Shown: positions 32,383 to 41,826 of the stretch, in pieces
Numbering within the stretch: position 1 is the stretch's first letter
Layout of the letters: every line of letters starts with the position of its first letter
NCBI RefSeq assembly: GCF_900142935.1
Contig: NZ_FSRS01000001.1
Coordinates: 1,188,001 to 1,252,000, forward strand
Length of the DNA stretch: 64,000 nucleotides
Source: Rhodovulum sp. ES.010
GTDB lineage: Bacteria > Pseudomonadota > Alphaproteobacteria > Rhodobacterales > Rhodobacteraceae
Reading direction: 5' to 3'
Program-made: the position numbers and the translations under genes
The notes under the pieces: generated by a model
What the model was told of the DNA's origin: nothing
The model's input: the letters and a program-made list of their open reading frames with translations, nothing else
The model's database searches: none

Positions 32383-33597
32383 ATGCGCTGGATTTCGATT
32401 CTCACCGCGCTGCTGGTGATGCTTTCGCTCTACCTGTTGCTCATGGAACGCGAGCGTGTCATGGCGTTCGCGGGGGCCGAGCCTGCGCCGCCCCCCACGG
32501 AAGCCGTTCAGCACGCGACCGAACGCCGGGTGTCGGTCGTCGTCGAGAAGAGCACCGCCCGCAGCATGCAGGGCGCGGTCATGGTGCGCGGAGAGACCCA
32601 GGCCGCGCGCGAGGTCGAGGTGCGGGCCGAGACGACAGGCCGGGTGATCTCCGAGCCGCTGCGAAAGGGCGCGCGGGTGGAAGCGGGCGAGACGCTGTGC
32701 GAACTCGACCCCGGCACCCGCCCCGCGACGCTTGCCCAGGCCCGCGCCGCGCTGGCCGAGGCGCGGGCGCGCGTGCCCGAGGCGCGCGCCGCCGTCACCC
32801 AGGCCGAGGCGCAGCTGAACGAGGCCAAGATCAACGACCGTGCCGCGCGGCGGCTCTCGGAAGGCGGATTCGCCTCGGAAACGCGCGTGGCCGGCACCGC
32901 CGCCGCCGTGTCGACCGCCGAAGCGGGCTTGGCCTCGGCCACGGCCGGGCTGGAAGCCGCCCAAACGGCCCTTCGCACCGCCGAGACCAATGTCGCCGCC
33001 GCCGAGACCGAGATCGAACGCCTGACGATCACCGCCCCCTTCGCCGGCGTGCTCGATGACGATGCGGCCGAGCTTGGCACCCTGCTCCAGCCCGGCGCAT
33101 CCTGTGCAACGGTCCTCCAGCTCGACCCGATCCATCTTGTCGGCTTCGTCCCCGAGACCGAGCTCGCCCGGATTTCCGAGGGCGCGATAGCGGGCGGACG
33201 GCTGGCATCGGGGCAAGAGGTGATGGGCCAGGTCAGCTTCGTCGCGCGCCGCGCCGACCCGCAGACCCGCACCTTCCGGGTCGAGGTCGGGATCGAGAAC
33301 GGCGCCGGCAACATTCGCGCGGGCCAGAGCGCCGAGTTCGGCATCGCGACCCCCGAGCGGAAAGCCCATCTCGTCTCGCAATCGGCTCTGACGCTGAACG
33401 ACGCGGGCCAGATCGGCGTGCGGCTGGCCTCCGAGGACGGCACGGCCCGATTCGCCGCCATCGAGGTGCTGCGCGACACGCTGGACGGGCTCTGGGTGGC
33501 GGGCCTGCCGGGCGAGGCCGAGATCATCGTCGTCGGGCAGGAATTCGTCACCGACGGCGTGCCTCTCGACGTGACCTATCGTGAGGCGCGCCGATGA
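32383..33597 (+). CDS. RND efflux periplasmic adaptor subunit
   Basis: 404 residues from ATG 32383 with GGAGGGG about 11 bases upstream; the much longer upstream frame is antisense to bamB and the TPR gene. N-terminal membrane anchor about 4-22. Lipoyl-like halves VRAETTGRVISEPLRKGARV and ITAPFAGVLDDDAAELGTLL flank a long alanine-rich helical hairpin (about 110-215); beta-barrel and membrane-proximal domains follow. It bridges the inner-membrane pump to an outer-membrane channel. Overlaps the pump gene by ATGA. No outer-membrane TolC-type gene is adjacent, so a channel encoded elsewhere must be used. Confidence 0.93.
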   Translation: MRWISILTALLVMLSLYLLLMERERVMAFAGAEPAPPPTEAVQHATERRVSVVVEKSTARSMQGAVMVRGETQAAREVEVRAETTGRVISEPLRKGARVEAGETLCELDPGTRPATLAQARAALAEARARVPEARAAVTQAEAQLNEAKINDRAARRLSEGGFASETRVAGTAAAVSTAEAGLASATAGLEAAQTALRTAETNVAAAETEIERLTITAPFAGVLDDDAAELGTLLQPGASCATVLQLDPIHLVGFVPETELARISEGAIAGGRLASGQEVMGQVSFVARRADPQTRTFRVEVGIENGAGNIRAGQSAEFGIATPERKAHLVSQSALTLNDAGQIGVRLASEDGTARFAAIEVLRDTLDGLWVAGLPGEAEIIVVGQEFVTDGVPLDVTYREARR

Positions 33598-36500
33598 CCG
33601 GGATCATCGACTGGGCCGCGCGCCGTGCGCGCATGGTCGTGGCCTTCGTGATCCTGTCGATCATCGCGGGCGCACTGGCCTATGTCGAACTCCCCAAGGA
33701 GGGCGAGCCCGACATCGAGATCCCGGCGCTGTTCATTTCGGTCCCCTTCCCCGGCATCTCGGCCGAGGACGCGGAAAAGCTGCTGATCAAACCGATGGAA
33801 ACCGAGCTTGCCGATCTCGACGGGCTCGACTCGATGACGGCGACCGCGCGCGAAGGCTTCGCCGCCATCGCGCTGGAATTCGAATTCGGCTGGGACAAGA
33901 CCAAAATCATCGCCGACGTGCGCGACCGGATGAACACCGCCGAGGCGAATTTCCCCAGCGGGGCCGAGAAATACACGATCACCGAGATCAACTTCTCGGA
34001 ATTCCCGATCATCATCGTCAACCTGTCGGGGCCGCTGCCCGAACGCACGCTGCTGCGCGTGGCGCAGGACCTGCAGGACAGGCTGGAATCGCTCGACCCG
34101 GTGCTGGACGTCGCGCTTGCGGGCCAGCGCGACGAGATGGTCGAAGTGATCATCGACCCGCTGCGGCTGGAATCCTACAACGTCACCGCGGGCGAGTTGA
34201 TCGACGTGGTGGTGAACAACAACCGGCTGATCGCCGCGGGCGAGGTCGACGCGCCGGGCGGCACCTTCTCGGTCAAGATCCCTTCCTCCTTCGACGATGT
34301 GCAGGACGTCTATGCTCTGCCGGTCAAGGTGAACGGCGACCGGGTGGTGACGCTGGGCGACCTGACAGACATCCGCCTGACCTTCGAGGACCGCACCTCG
34401 ACCGCGCGGTTCAACGGTGAGCCGACGCTGGCCCTGCAGATCGTCAAGCGCAAGGGCTTCAACATCATCGACACCGCGGCGCTGATCCGCGACGAGGTCG
34501 AAGCCGCGCGCGCCGACTGGCCCGAGGACCTGCGCGAGGCGGTGATCGTCGGCACCTCGAACGACCAGTCGCACACCGTCGACTCGATGGTGCGCCAGCT
34601 CGAGGGGTCGGTCCTGACCGCCATCGCGCTGGTGATGATTGTGGTGCTGGCCTTCCTGGGCACCCGCTCGGCGCTGCTGGTGGGCTTTGCGATCCCGACC
34701 TCGTTCCTGCTGTGCTTCGTGCTGCTGGGCGTGATGGATGTGGCGGTGTCGAACATCGTGATGTTCGGGCTGATCCTCGCCGTGGGCATGCTGGTCGACG
34801 GCGCCATCGTGGTGGTGGAATACGCCGATCGGCGCATCTCCGAAGGCGTGGGCCCGATGCACGCCTTCGCCGAGGCGGCCAAGCGGATGTTCTGGCCCAT
34901 CGTAAGTTCCACGGCCACGACGCTCTGCGCCTTCCTGCCGATGCTGTTCTGGCCGGGCGTCGCGGGCGAGTTCATGGGGATGCTGCCCGTCACCCTGATC
35001 TTCGTGCTCTCGGCCAGCCTGATGGTCGCGCTGGTCTACCTGCCGGTCGTGGGCGGGGTGTCGGGCCGGTTTTCGCGCATCCTGTGGCGGATGACCGCGC
35101 GCGTGCGGCCCTGGCCGCTGGCCGCGCGCGCCGGGCTGATGGTCGCGGCGCTGGTGCTGGTGTTCGTCGCGGCGATGCGGACGCTCAACCCCGACTGGCC
35201 GGCACCCTCGGCGGGGGCCGCTGGCATCGCCGACGTTCTGCCTGGCGCGCTTCTGTTCATCGCCGGTCTCTTGCTCTCCTCCATCGCGATCAACGCGCTG
35301 AAGCATCCGCAGAAAAAACCCGTGAAAGCCGGCTACCGGCGCACGCCCGTGGGCCATGTCATCAAGTTCATCGCGGGCAACCCGGTGATGCCCGTGGTGG
35401 CCGTGGTCACGGTGCTGGCTTTCGTCGTGCACGTCTTCCTTTACTTCACCGGCGCCGCGCTGGGCGGCTACAAGCCGTTCGAGAGCCACAGCAACGGCGT
35501 GGAGTTCTTCGTCGAAAGCGAACCCGAACAGGCGCTGGTCTACGTCCGGGCGCGCGGCAACCTGTCGCTCGACGAGAAGGACGCACTGCTGCGCCAGGCC
35601 GAGGGTATCGTGCTGGCCGAACCCGGCGTGCGCAACGTGTTCGCCTTCGCCGGCGAGGGTGGGCTGAACTCGAACACCGGCGGCGCCAACCCCCCGCTCG
35701 ACACGATCGGCCAGGTGCAGGTCGAGCTGATCCCCTGGGACGACCGCGCCGACCGGCCGGAGCTCGACGGGAATCTCGTGCTGGAGCGCATCCAGGAAAA
35801 GCTGGCCCGCCTCCCCGGCATCCAGACCGAGATCCTGAACCTGTCGATGGGGCCGGCCTCGCCCAAGCCCGTGCACCTGCGCCTGCGCGGCGAGGATTGG
35901 GACTCGCTGACCGCCGCCGCCGAGGCGGCTATCGTGCGCTTCGAAGACACCGAGGGGTTGCGCGACATCGAGGACACCCTGCCGCTGCCGGGCATCGACT
36001 GGCAGATCGACGTCGACACCGAAACCGCCGGCCGGTTTGGCGCATCGGCCTCGACCGTGGGGGCGATGGTGCAGCTGGTCACCCGCGGCATCCTGCTCGA
36101 CACGATGCGCGTGCCCTCCTCGGACGAGGAGATCGAAATTCGCGCGCGCCTGCCCGAGCAGGACCGGGTGTTGTCCACGCTCGACACGCTGAAGGTCCGC
36201 ACCTCCGAGGGGCTGGTGCCGCTGTCGAACTTCATCACCCGCACGCCGGTCGAGAAGGTGGGCCGGATCAATCGCATCGACGGCGAGCGCTATTTCGAGG
36301 TCAAGGCCGCGGTCGCGCCGGGGCTGACCAATGCCGAAGGCACGCCGATCAATGCCAACGAGCGCATCGCACATCTGACCGAGTGGCTGGAGACCGATCC
36401 GTTACCCCAGGGTGTCGACTGGGAATGGACCGGCGACCAAGAGGACCAGCAGGAATCCTCGGCCTTCCTCAGCCAGGCCTTCGGGGCGGCGCTGGGGCTG

Positions 36501-37202
36501 ATGTTCATCATCCTGCTGGCGCAGTTCAACAGCGTCTACAACGCGGTTCTGGTGCTTCTGGCGGTGGTGCTGTCCACGACCGGTGTGCTGATCGGCATGA
36601 TGGTGATGAACCAGCCCTTCTCGATCATCATGACCGGCACCGGCATCGTCGCGCTGGCCGGGATCGTGGTGAACAACAACATCGTGCTGATCGACACCTA
36701 CCAGGAATACGCGAAATACATGCCCCGGATCGAGGCGATCGTGCGCACGGTCGAGATGCGGCTGCGCCCGGTGCTGCTGACCACCGTGACCACGATGGCG
36801 GGGCTGTCGTCGATGATGCTGGGGGTCAGCTTCGACTTCGTGAACGGCGGCTATACCGTCGACAGCCCCACCGCGCTGTGGTGGAAGCAACTCGCGACGG
36901 CGGTGGTCTTCGGGCTGGGCATCGCGACGATGCTGACGCTCGTCTTCACGCCCTCGCTGCTGGCGATCCGCGAATGGTTCTGGGCCGGCGTCTATGGCTC
37001 GGCGCGGCGGTTCCGCGCAGCGGTGGGCGGCCCCGACAGCGCGGCCGCGCGCGAACTGGCGCTGAACCATGCCGCCCGCGGGATCGGCTCGCCGCAACTG
37101 CTGTGGTCCGACCTGCCCCCCGACGGCCCCGAACCGGACACCACGCCCGGGGATGCGCCCGAAAGCGCCGAGCGCACCAGCCCCCTGCGCGCGGCGGAGT
37201 GA
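33594..37202 (+). CDS. RND efflux pump permease (AcrB/HAE family), enlarged
   Basis: Proton-driven inner-membrane transporter. 1202 residues, against about 1030-1050 for AcrB. TM1 then VPFPGISAEDAEKLLIKPME, TM2-TM6 near residues 340-480 with the intramembrane acidic motif (GMLVDGAIVVVEYADR), then TM7 onward with TGTGIVALAGIVVNNNIVLID in the second half. Between TM6 and TM7 (roughly residues 495-615) there is extra sequence containing two additional hydrophobic stretches, LMVAALVLVFVAA and LLFIAGLLLSSIAINAL, which would raise the helix count from 12 to about 14. A polar 60-residue C-terminal tail follows. Substrates cannot be read from the sequence. Confidence 0.93.
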   Translation: MTGIIDWAARRARMVVAFVILSIIAGALAYVELPKEGEPDIEIPALFISVPFPGISAEDAEKLLIKPMETELADLDGLDSMTATAREGFAAIALEFEFGWDKTKIIADVRDRMNTAEANFPSGAEKYTITEINFSEFPIIIVNLSGPLPERTLLRVAQDLQDRLESLDPVLDVALAGQRDEMVEVIIDPLRLESYNVTAGELIDVVVNNNRLIAAGEVDAPGGTFSVKIPSSFDDVQDVYALPVKVNGDRVVTLGDLTDIRLTFEDRTSTARFNGEPTLALQIVKRKGFNIIDTAALIRDEVEAARADWPEDLREAVIVGTSNDQSHTVDSMVRQLEGSVLTAIALVMIVVLAFLGTRSALLVGFAIPTSFLLCFVLLGVMDVAVSNIVMFGLILAVGMLVDGAIVVVEYADRRISEGVGPMHAFAEAAKRMFWPIVSSTATTLCAFLPMLFWPGVAGEFMGMLPVTLIFVLSASLMVALVYLPVVGGVSGRFSRILWRMTARVRPWPLAARAGLMVAALVLVFVAAMRTLNPDWPAPSAGAAGIADVLPGALLFIAGLLLSSIAINALKHPQKKPVKAGYRRTPVGHVIKFIAGNPVMPVVAVVTVLAFVVHVFLYFTGAALGGYKPFESHSNGVEFFVESEPEQALVYVRARGNLSLDEKDALLRQAEGIVLAEPGVRNVFAFAGEGGLNSNTGGANPPLDTIGQVQVELIPWDDRADRPELDGNLVLERIQEKLARLPGIQTEILNLSMGPASPKPVHLRLRGEDWDSLTAAAEAAIVRFEDTEGLRDIEDTLPLPGIDWQIDVDTETAGRFGASASTVGAMVQLVTRGILLDTMRVPSSDEEIEIRARLPEQDRVLSTLDTLKVRTSEGLVPLSNFITRTPVEKVGRINRIDGERYFEVKAAVAPGLTNAEGTPINANERIAHLTEWLETDPLPQGVDWEWTGDQEDQQESSAFLSQAFGAALGLMFIILLAQFNSVYNAVLVLLAVVLSTTGVLIGMMVMNQPFSIIMTGTGIVALAGIVVNNNIVLIDTYQEYAKYMPRIEAIVRTVEMRLRPVLLTTVTTMAGLSSMMLGVSFDFVNGGYTVDSPTALWWKQLATAVVFGLGIATMLTLVFTPSLLAIREWFWAGVYGSARRFRAAVGGPDSAAARELALNHAARGIGSPQLLWSDLPPDGPEPDTTPGDAPESAERTSPLRAAE

Positions 37203-37335
37203 ACGGCCCGGGCTGACCGTTCCCCAACGCGGCCGGCTGGCTGCTGGGCCAAGGTCTGTCAATTCAGCCTTTCGTCTTGCAGCATTTCGTCGAGTTGCCC
37301 CCTAGACTGGCGGAACTGTCCGGGAGGAGAAGGAC

Positions 37336-38979
37336 GTGAACAGGACAGGGCCGAGCCCCGCGGCAGGCGCGGCGGCGCCGTTCCCGAAGCGGCGCGCCAT
37401 GCACCCCTTCGCCACGCTCAAGGCGCGGCTCGGCCTTGGCGCGGGGCTGATCGGCTGCGTGGCAATCCTTGCGGGCGCGCTGATGCTCTTCGGCATGGGC
37501 CAGGTCTCCGACCGGCTCGACTCCTCGCTGAACGCCGAGCGGCGCATTGCCCGCTACTCGGTCCTCTCCAGCCAGATCTCGGCCTTCATCGTGGTCGCGG
37601 CGGAGGCTATCCAGACCGGTCTGTCGCCCGAGGATCGCGCCCAGCGGCTGGACCCGGTGACGCGGGGCCTGGAACGGACCTTCGCGCATATGCGGCAGGA
37701 CCTGGAAACCGCGGTCGCCGAGGCCCGCGCGATGGGGCTGGACGAACAATCCCGCCGCGCCACGCAAAGCATCGCCATCGCGCGCATGGAGGCGCTGTTC
37801 ACCGCAGCGCATGAGGGGCTGATGGCCCCCGCGACGGACAGGGAGCGGGCCCGCGGCTATCTGGCCGGATTTTCGCAGGCGGTCGATCCGCTCCTGAACG
37901 CCGCCGTCTCGGACGAGATCCGCATCCGCGACGGAATCCTCGCCGGCATCGGCGAGTTGCGCCGACGGCTGACACTCATGGCGCTTGGCATCTCGGGGCT
38001 GGCGGTGGCGATGTTCGGCACCTTCTATCTCGGCCTGGTTCGGCCGCTGCTCGGCCGGCTCGACCTTGCCCGCCAGGCCGCGCAGCGAATCGGACGGCAG
38101 GATTTCGACCTCGCGCTGCCCGAAGACCGCGCCGACGAGATCGGCCGCCTTTTCGCCGAAACCAACCGCGCTGCCCGCGCCCTGGCCCGGCGGCGCGAAG
38201 AGGTGGAGTGCGAATGGGCGCGGCTGAACGAAACGATCGCCGCCCGCACCGAAGAACTGCGCGCCGCCAACGCGGCGCTCGAACGCACCGACGAGGACCG
38301 GCGCCGCTTCTTCGCCGATATCGGGCATGAACTGCGGACGCCGCTGACCGTGATCGTTCTGGAATCCGAACTGGGCCTGAAAGGCACCGGAAATCCGCGC
38401 GCCGGATTCGAGACGATCCACGCCCGCGCCCAGCGCCTGCACCGGCGGATCGACGACCTGCTGCGCGTGGCACGGTCGGAAAGCGGGCGGATTGAGCTGA
38501 CATGCGCCCCCTGCGACCTAGCCGCGGCGGCGCGCGAGGCGCTGGCCGACATCCGGCCCGAGGTCGACGCGGCACGCATGGCGCTGGAAATGGTTGTGAC
38601 CGAGGATGTCCTGGTAAGCGCCGACCCGGACTGGCTGCGGCAGGTGATCGCCGGGATCGCCCAGAACGCCGTGCGCCACGCGGGTCCGGGCGGCCCGCTG
38701 GCGCTGCGCGTCACCGCCGAAGACGGCGCCGGCGTGGTGCGCGTGGCGGACAACGGCCCCGGCGTCGCCGCGGACGAGATCGCGCAGGTCTTCACCCGGT
38801 TCCACCGCGGCGCGGGCCGGCGAAGCGCGGGGTTCGGCCTCGGGCTGGCGCTCGCGAAGTGGCTGGTGGAGCAGATGGGCGGGCGGATCGCGCTCGAAAG
38901 CCCGGTGCCGGGGTGGGCGCGGCTCGGCGACGGCCCCGGCACGATGGTCGAACTGCGCCTGCCCCTGGCGGAGGAGTGA
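37336..38979 (+). CDS. Sensor histidine kinase
   Basis: 547 residues from GTG 37336 (GGAGGAGAAGG upstream). TM1 about 34-53, a helical periplasmic sensor of about 160 residues without recognisable ligand motif, TM2 about 215-235, HAMP about 236-290, then the HisKA domain with phospho-acceptor H331 in DIGHELRTPL and the HATPase domain with N box IAQNAVRHA, G1 VADNGPGVA and G2 GFGLGLALAK. Transcribed with the response regulator 8 bp downstream, and immediately ahead of pqqABCDE. The signal is unknown; the context suggests a link with PQQ-dependent alcohol or sugar oxidation. Confidence 0.95.
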   Translation: MNRTGPSPAAGAAAPFPKRRAMHPFATLKARLGLGAGLIGCVAILAGALMLFGMGQVSDRLDSSLNAERRIARYSVLSSQISAFIVVAAEAIQTGLSPEDRAQRLDPVTRGLERTFAHMRQDLETAVAEARAMGLDEQSRRATQSIAIARMEALFTAAHEGLMAPATDRERARGYLAGFSQAVDPLLNAAVSDEIRIRDGILAGIGELRRRLTLMALGISGLAVAMFGTFYLGLVRPLLGRLDLARQAAQRIGRQDFDLALPEDRADEIGRLFAETNRAARALARRREEVECEWARLNETIAARTEELRAANAALERTDEDRRRFFADIGHELRTPLTVIVLESELGLKGTGNPRAGFETIHARAQRLHRRIDDLLRVARSESGRIELTCAPCDLAAAAREALADIRPEVDAARMALEMVVTEDVLVSADPDWLRQVIAGIAQNAVRHAGPGGPLALRVTAEDGAGVVRVADNGPGVAADEIAQVFTRFHRGAGRRSAGFGLGLALAKWLVEQMGGRIALESPVPGWARLGDGPGTMVELRLPLAEE

Positions 38980-38987
38980 GCCCGGCA

Positions 38988-39677
38988 ATGGCCGAATCCG
39001 AAACGCGAATCCTGATCGTCGACGACGACCCCGAGATCACCGCCGCGCTGGCCCGCGGACTGGCGCTGCATGGCTACAGTCCGATCTGCGCCCACCGCGT
39101 CGCCGAGGCCCGCGACCGGTTCCGCGCCGAACGCCTCGGTGCAGCCATCGTCGACGTCATGATCGGCCCGGACAGCGGCATCGACCTGGTGCGCGAAGTC
39201 CGGGCCGCGGGGGACCGCACACCGATCCTCATGCTCAGCGCACTCTCGGAGGTCGAGGACCGGACCGGCGGGCTCGATGCCGGGGCGGACGACTACATCG
39301 CCAAGCCGTTTTCCTTCGACGAACTCCTGGCCCGCCTCAAGGTGCAGGAGCGCCGGGCGCGCCGCACCGAGTCGCCGCGCCTCCGGCTGGAACCCGCGAC
39401 CCGCACCGTCCATGGCCCCGGCCGCAGCGTCACGCTGACCGAGCGCGAATACGCCCTGTTCGAGCTTCTCTGGACCCATCCCGGCGAGGTCCTGTCGCGC
39501 GCCGACCTGTTCGCGCGGCTGTGGGCGCGCGAAGGCACCAGTTCCGAGAACGTCGTCGACGTCTATATCGGCTATCTGCGGCGCAAGCTTGCCCCCGCGC
39601 GCAATTTCGGGGTCGAGATCACGACGCTGCGCAACCGGGGCTTCGTGCTGGAGCCCATCGCGGACGCGCCGGACTAA
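38988..39677 (+). CDS. OmpR/PhoB-type response regulator
   Basis: 229 residues from ATG 38988, with GGAGGAG overlapping the kinase stop. Receiver domain with the acidic pocket ILIVDDDPE, phospho-acceptor D56 in IVDVMIGP and the conserved Lys in IAKPFSF. C-terminal winged-helix DNA-binding domain: LTEREYALFELLWTHPGEVL then ENVVDVYIGYLRRKL. Cognate partner of the upstream kinase. Its own stop is 110 bp before pqqA, making pqqA a plausible target. Confidence 0.96.
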   Translation: MAESETRILIVDDDPEITAALARGLALHGYSPICAHRVAEARDRFRAERLGAAIVDVMIGPDSGIDLVREVRAAGDRTPILMLSALSEVEDRTGGLDAGADDYIAKPFSFDELLARLKVQERRARRTESPRLRLEPATRTVHGPGRSVTLTEREYALFELLWTHPGEVLSRADLFARLWAREGTSSENVVDVYIGYLRRKLAPARNFGVEITTLRNRGFVLEPIADAPD

Positions 39678-39718
39678 GCCATTGGTCGCGATTGCCTTTT
39701 AAAATTTCTTAGAACTAT

Positions 39719-39787
39719 TCTTTTGACGGGTGGGCGCGCAAGGCCGATCCTGTGCGTATCCTGAGGGAACTTTAGGGAGAAGAAACC
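39719..39787 (+). promoter_or_regulatory. Leader and possible promoter of pqqA
   Basis: An AT-rich stretch (TTTTAAAATTTCTTAGAACTATTC) runs up to 39722, followed by TTGACG (39723-39728) and, after 17 bases, GATCCT as a weak -10-like element. AGGGAGA precedes the pqqA ATG. The AT-rich segment is a candidate site for the adjacent response regulator. All of this is inference from base composition and spacing. Confidence 0.3.
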
Positions 39788-39886
39788 ATGGCTTGGAAGA
39801 AACCGATCGTCCGCGAAATCGAGTGCGGCATGGAAATCAACATGTACGGCCCCGACAGCGGCGACGATCACGGCGTCCTGTTCTGA
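39788..39886 (+). CDS. pqqA: PQQ precursor peptide PqqA
   Basis: 32-residue ribosomal precursor of pyrroloquinoline quinone, too short for normal gene finders. It begins MAWKKPIVREIECGMEINMY, with the conserved E16 and Y20 in the E-x-x-x-Y motif that PqqE/PqqD cross-link and that supply all atoms of PQQ; the rest is GPDSGDDHGVLF. Ribosome site AGGGAGA. It heads pqqABCDE and is normally the most strongly expressed gene of the set. Confidence 0.97.
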   Translation: MAWKKPIVREIECGMEINMYGPDSGDDHGVLF

Positions 39887-39908
39887 TCGACGGCGCGCGG
39901 AGGCCAGA

Positions 39909-40805
39909 GTGGGATTCCGCGCGCACATCCTCGGGGCAGCCGCCGGTGGCGGGTTGCCCCAGTGGAATTGCGGCTGCGCGCAGTGCGACATGGCACGCGC
40001 CGGCACGATCCCCGCGCAGACCCAATCTTCGCTGGCAGTGACGGCGAACGGGCGCGACTGGGCGATCCTGAACGCCTCGCCCGACATTCGCCAGCAACTG
40101 GCCGCCTGCGCCGCGCTGCACCCCACGGGGCTGCGCGAGGTACCGCTGACCTCGGTGCTGGTGACCAATGGCGATATCGACCATGTTGCGGGGCTGCTCA
40201 CGCTGCGCGAGATGCAGGCCTTCACGCTGTTCGCGACCGCGGGCATTCACGAGGTGCTGGCCGCCAACCCGATCTTCGCCGCGCTGAACGAAAGCGTGGT
40301 GGAGCGCGAGACGGTCGCGTTGGGCCAGCCCTTCGACCTGGCGCGGGGGCTGAGGGCGGAGCTTTTCCCCGTGCCCGGCAAGGTGCCGCTGTACCTGGAG
40401 GGCGAGACGGTCGAGACCGAGCTGGTGGGCGAACAGACCGTGGGCGTGCACCTGGAGGGCGGCGGCGGCGAGGCGCTGTATATCCCCGGCTGTGCCACGC
40501 TGAACGACGGGCTGCGCGGGCGGCTGCGGGGCGCGCCGCTGGTATTCTTCGACGGCACGCTGTGGCGCGACGACGAGATGGTGCGCGCCGGGCTGGGCGC
40601 CAAGACCGGCAAGCGGATGGGCCATATCTCGATGAGCGGGCCGGACGGGTCGATCGCGGAGTTCGCCGATCTGGACGTGGCCAAGAAGGTTTTCGTGCAC
40701 ATGAACAACACCAACCCGGTGCTGAACCCCGGATCGGCCGAACGCGCCGAGGCCGAGGCCGCCGGGTGGATCATCGGACAGGACGGAATGGAGGTGTCCC
40801 CATGA
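39909..40805 (+). CDS. pqqB: PQQ biosynthesis hydroxylase PqqB
   Basis: 298 residues from GTG 39909. Metallo-beta-lactamase fold with the PqqB-specific N-terminal zinc knuckle C21-x-C23-x-x-C26 (WNCGCAQC) and the motif TNGDIDHVAGLL in place of the canonical HxHxDH. PqqB is the proposed iron-dependent hydroxylase acting on the Glu-Tyr intermediate after PqqE. Overlaps pqqC by ATGA. Length matches the family (about 300). Confidence 0.96.
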   Translation: MGFRAHILGAAAGGGLPQWNCGCAQCDMARAGTIPAQTQSSLAVTANGRDWAILNASPDIRQQLAACAALHPTGLREVPLTSVLVTNGDIDHVAGLLTLREMQAFTLFATAGIHEVLAANPIFAALNESVVERETVALGQPFDLARGLRAELFPVPGKVPLYLEGETVETELVGEQTVGVHLEGGGGEALYIPGCATLNDGLRGRLRGAPLVFFDGTLWRDDEMVRAGLGAKTGKRMGHISMSGPDGSIAEFADLDVAKKVFVHMNNTNPVLNPGSAERAEAEAAGWIIGQDGMEVSP

Positions 40806-41551
40806 CCCAGACGCGGGAGGAGTTCGAGGCCCGGCTGCGCCGGATCGGCGAGGAGCGCTATCACGACAAGCACCCGTTCCACCACCTGCTGCATGGCGGG
40901 CGCTGCACACCCGGCCAGGTGCGGGCCTGGGTCATCAACCGCTATTACTACCAGTCGCGCATCCCGATGAAGGACGCGGCCTTCATGTCGCGCGTCGAGG
41001 ACCCGAAACTGCGCCGCGCCTGGCGGTCCCGGATCAAGGATCACGACGGCACCGCCGAGAACGAGGGCGGCATCGCGCGCTGGCTGAAACTGGCCGAGGC
41101 GGTGGGGCTGGCCCCCGATTACGTGGCCTCGGGGGTGGGCATCCTGCCCGCGACGAAATTCGCGGTGGATGCCTATGTGCGCTTCGTGCGCGACAAGACC
41201 CTGCTGGAGGCGGTGGCGTCCTCGCTGACGGAACTGTTCGCGCCGAAGATCCACGCCGAACGGATCGAGGGCCTGCTGGCGAATTACGATTTCGCCAACG
41301 ATGTCAGCATGTCCTATTTCCGCAAGCGCCTGAGCGAGGCGCCCAAGGACGTGGCGTTCGGCCTCGCCTGGGTGCTGGACCATGCCGATACGGCCGAAAA
41401 GCAGGACGCCGCGGCCGCCGCGCTGACCTTCAAGACCGACGTGCTGTGGGCGCAACTCGATGCGCTCTACTCGGCCTATGTGGAACCGGCCCGCATCCCG
41501 CCGGGCGGCTGGGTGCCGGGCGAAGGCATGGCGCTGGCCAAGGCGTCATGA
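40802..41551 (+). CDS. pqqC: Pyrroloquinoline-quinone synthase PqqC
   Basis: Cofactorless oxidase that carries out the final ring closure and eight-electron oxidation of AHQQ to PQQ. 249 residues, all-helical haem-oxygenase-like fold. Signature regions YHDKHPFHHLLHGG, VINRYYYQSRIPMKDA and LFAPKIHAERIEGLL contain the histidine, tyrosine and arginine residues of the active site. Overlaps pqqB and pqqD by ATGA. Confidence 0.97.
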   Translation: MTQTREEFEARLRRIGEERYHDKHPFHHLLHGGRCTPGQVRAWVINRYYYQSRIPMKDAAFMSRVEDPKLRRAWRSRIKDHDGTAENEGGIARWLKLAEAVGLAPDYVASGVGILPATKFAVDAYVRFVRDKTLLEAVASSLTELFAPKIHAERIEGLLANYDFANDVSMSYFRKRLSEAPKDVAFGLAWVLDHADTAEKQDAAAAALTFKTDVLWAQLDALYSAYVEPARIPPGGWVPGEGMALAKAS

Positions 41552-41826
41552 TCGAGGCCGACGATATCCCCGTGATCCCGCGCGGCGTGCGGATGCAGTT
41601 CGACCGTGTGCGCGACGGCTGGGTCCTGCTGGCCCCCGAACGCACCGTCGCCCTGGACGAGATCGGCCGCGCGATCCTGTCGGAAATCGACGGCGAACGC
41701 AGCTTCGGCCAGATCACCGCGGGGCTGGCGGCGAGATATGCCGCGCTGCAAGAGGAGATCGCCGAGGACAGCCGCAGATTCCTCGGCGCGCTGATCGATC
41801 GCCGTTTCCTGGAGGTGCGGAAATGA
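41548..41826 (+). CDS. pqqD: PqqA-binding chaperone PqqD
   Basis: 92-residue RiPP-recognition protein that presents PqqA to the radical-SAM enzyme PqqE. Typical sequence: VIPRGVRMQFDRVRDGWVLL, then DEIGRAILSEIDGERSFGQI with a winged-helix-like C-terminus. Separate from pqqC and pqqE, not fused as in some bacteria, but joined to both by ATGA overlaps. Confidence 0.96.
   Translation: MIEADDIPVIPRGVRMQFDRVRDGWVLLAPERTVALDEIGRAILSEIDGERSFGQITAGLAARYAALQEEIAEDSRRFLGALIDRRFLEVRK

Noticed and set aside
33576..36374. 932-codon open frame antisense to the RND pump
   Set aside because: Composition dominated by His, Arg, Gln and Asp with no domain; explained by the pump gene.
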